NCBI RefSeq assembly: GCF_000612585.1
Contig: NZ_JFCA01000005.1
Coordinates: 1-64,000, forward strand
DNA from: Pseudomonas sp. CHM02
GTDB lineage: Bacteria; Pseudomonadota; Gammaproteobacteria; Pseudomonadales; Pseudomonadaceae
Length of the DNA: 64,000 nucleotides
Direction of reading: 5' to 3'
Shown here: positions 62,953 through 64,000 of the stretch, one piece after another
How the letters are laid out: each line of letters begins with the position of its first letter
Position numbering within the stretch: position 1 is the stretch's first letter
Notes under the pieces: generated by a model
Seen by the model: the letters and a program-made list of their open reading frames with translations, nothing else
Database searches by the model: none
Told to the model about the DNA's origin: nothing
Position numbers and translations under genes: made by a program

Positions 62953-64000
62953 ACGCAGTGATTGTGGTCGATGACGAAGCCAGTATTCGCACGGCCGTCG
63001 AGCAATGGTTGAGCTTGTCGGGGTTCGACGTGCAATTGTTCAACCGCGCCGAGGCGTGCCTGGCACAACTGCCCAAGGATTTTCCCGGCGTCATCTTGAG
63101 CGACGTGCGCATGCCGGGGCTCAGCGGCCTGGAGCTGCTGGCCGAAGTGCAGCGTCGCGATGCCGACTTACCAGTGATCCTCCTCACCGGCCATGGCGAT
63201 GTGCCGATGGCTGTCGAAGCCATGCGCGACGGTGCCTACGACTTTCTGGAAAAACCCTTCAGCCCCGACGCCTTGCTCAACAGCCTGCGCCGCGCCCTGG
63301 ACAAGCGTGGCTTGATCCTGGAAAACCGTCGCTTGCATCAACAGGCCGACCATCGGGCGCAGCTGGAATCGACGCTGCTGGGCGTGTCCCGGGGTTTGCA
63401 AACCTTGCGCCGCCAGGTGCTGGACCTGGCGAGCCTGCCGGTCAACGTGCTGATCCGTGGCGAGACCGGCAGCGGCAAGGAACTGGTCGCTCGCTGCCTG
63501 CACGACTTTGGCCCACGGGCGAAAAAACCCTTTGTGGCGCTCAATTGCGCCGCCATTCCCGAACAGCTGTTCGAAGCCGAGCTGTTCGGCCACGAAAGCG
63601 GCGCATTCACCGGCGCCCAAGGCAAGCGCATCGGCAAACTGGAATACGCCCACGGCGGCACGCTGTTCCTCGATGAAATCGAAAGCATGCCCCTGGCCCA
63701 GCAAGTGAAACTGCTGCGCGTGTTGCAGGAGCAGAAACTGGAGCGACTGGGCTCCAACCAAAGTATCCACGTCGACCTGCGCATCATTGCCGCCACCAAG
63801 CCGGATCTGCTGGACGAGGCCCGCGCCGGGCGCTTTCGCGAAGACCTGGCCTACCGCTTGAATGTCGCACAACTGCGCCTGCCGCCGTTGCGTGAGCGTC
63901 GAGAAGATATCCCGCTGCTGTTCGACCACTTTGCACAGAGTGCCGCCGAACGCCTGGGCCGTAATGTCGCCCCCCTGAGCGGCGCGCAACTGGGGCGCCT
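62946..64000 (+). CDS. dctD: Sigma-54 response regulator DctD (3' end outside window)
   Basis: The first 351 codons are present. Receiver domain with phospho-acceptor Asp53 in VILSDVRMPG and Lys in LEKPFSPD; then AAA+ domain with Walker A GETGSGKE, the sigma-54 loop GAFTGA, and FLDEIESMP. The C-terminal part of the AAA+ domain and the Fis-type HTH lie beyond 64000. Overlaps dctB and forms the cognate pair, expected to activate C4-dicarboxylate transporter genes from sigma-54 promoters. Confidence 0.92.
   Translation, partial: MLNAVIVVDDEASIRTAVEQWLSLSGFDVQLFNRAEACLAQLPKDFPGVILSDVRMPGLSGLELLAEVQRRDADLPVILLTGHGDVPMAVEAMRDGAYDFLEKPFSPDALLNSLRRALDKRGLILENRRLHQQADHRAQLESTLLGVSRGLQTLRRQVLDLASLPVNVLIRGETGSGKELVARCLHDFGPRAKKPFVALNCAAIPEQLFEAELFGHESGAFTGAQGKRIGKLEYAHGGTLFLDEIESMPLAQQVKLLRVLQEQKLERLGSNQSIHVDLRIIAATKPDLLDEARAGRFREDLAYRLNVAQLRLPPLRERREDIPLLFDHFAQSAAERLGRNVAPLSGAQLGR

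Overview
The window is a core-genome segment of a fluorescent Pseudomonas (P. fluorescens/putida-like). The evidence is the high GC with typical Pseudomonas codon use, MvaT in place of H-NS, a GcsR-controlled glycine cleavage operon, the order aspS-yebC-ruvCAB-ybgC-tolQRAB-pal-cpoB-queE-queC-tRNA-Lys known from P. aeruginosa, and several Pseudomonas-type REP palindromes built on a GGAGC-GGCTTGCC-GCGA core. I see no prophage, insertion sequence, CRISPR array or genomic island. Nearly all of it reads as vertically inherited chromosome.

Layout. (1) 1-7.9 kb: gcsR (TyrR-like enhancer-binding protein) followed by its target, gcvH-gcvP-sdaA-gcvT, with a sigma-54 promoter and three 18-bp palindromic candidate GcsR sites. 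The operon turns glycine and serine into C1-folate, ammonia and pyruvate. (2) 8-12.2 kb: a cold-shock protein, an RDD membrane protein, nadA, a FadL-type outer-membrane transporter and tRNA-Lys(UUU). (3) 12.2-24.7 kb, all minus strand: queC, queE, the complete Tol-Pal envelope system, ruvABC, yebC/pmpR, aspS and a FmdB-type zinc ribbon. (4) 24.8-29.7 kb: a ribbon-helix-helix protein, Dps, a membrane-anchored cold-shock-domain fusion, slyX, a HIT protein and an OprD-family porin. (5) 29.9-40.3 kb: an MscS channel, yajQ, panE, an orphan sensor kinase coupled to a cobalamin adenosyltransferase, a Nudix/thiamine-phosphate-synthase-like fusion, argJ and secA. (6) 40.5-47.9 kb: dciA, a HerA-type ATPase, an amino-acid-sensing chemoreceptor, a 56-aa acidic small protein, purU, mvaT and sbcB. 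(7) 48.1-54.8 kb: a tightly coupled six-gene operon RDD-SpoIIM-DUF4129-DUF4350-MoxR-DUF58. (8) 54.9-64 kb: a PilZ protein, a lipoprotein, pyk, an enoyl-CoA hydratase-like protein, a ferredoxin-type reductase, class I fumarase, dctB and the 5' part of dctD.

The best candidate for an under-described system is the six-gene MoxR/DUF58/SpoIIM operon at 48.1-54.8 kb. Its genes overlap at almost every junction, and it pairs an AAA+ chaperone and a DUF58 protein with three multi-pass or anchored membrane proteins of unknown role. Other points worth attention are the GcsR/sigma-54 regulatory region, the absence of glyA from the gcv operon, the membrane-tethered cold-shock protein, a perfect 14-bp inverted repeat in the fumarase leader, an inverted repeat plus paired GTGCAC palindromes downstream of gcvT, and the unannotated-size small ORF beside purU.

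Comparisons with P. aeruginosa PAO1 gene order are from memory of that genome and were not computed here.
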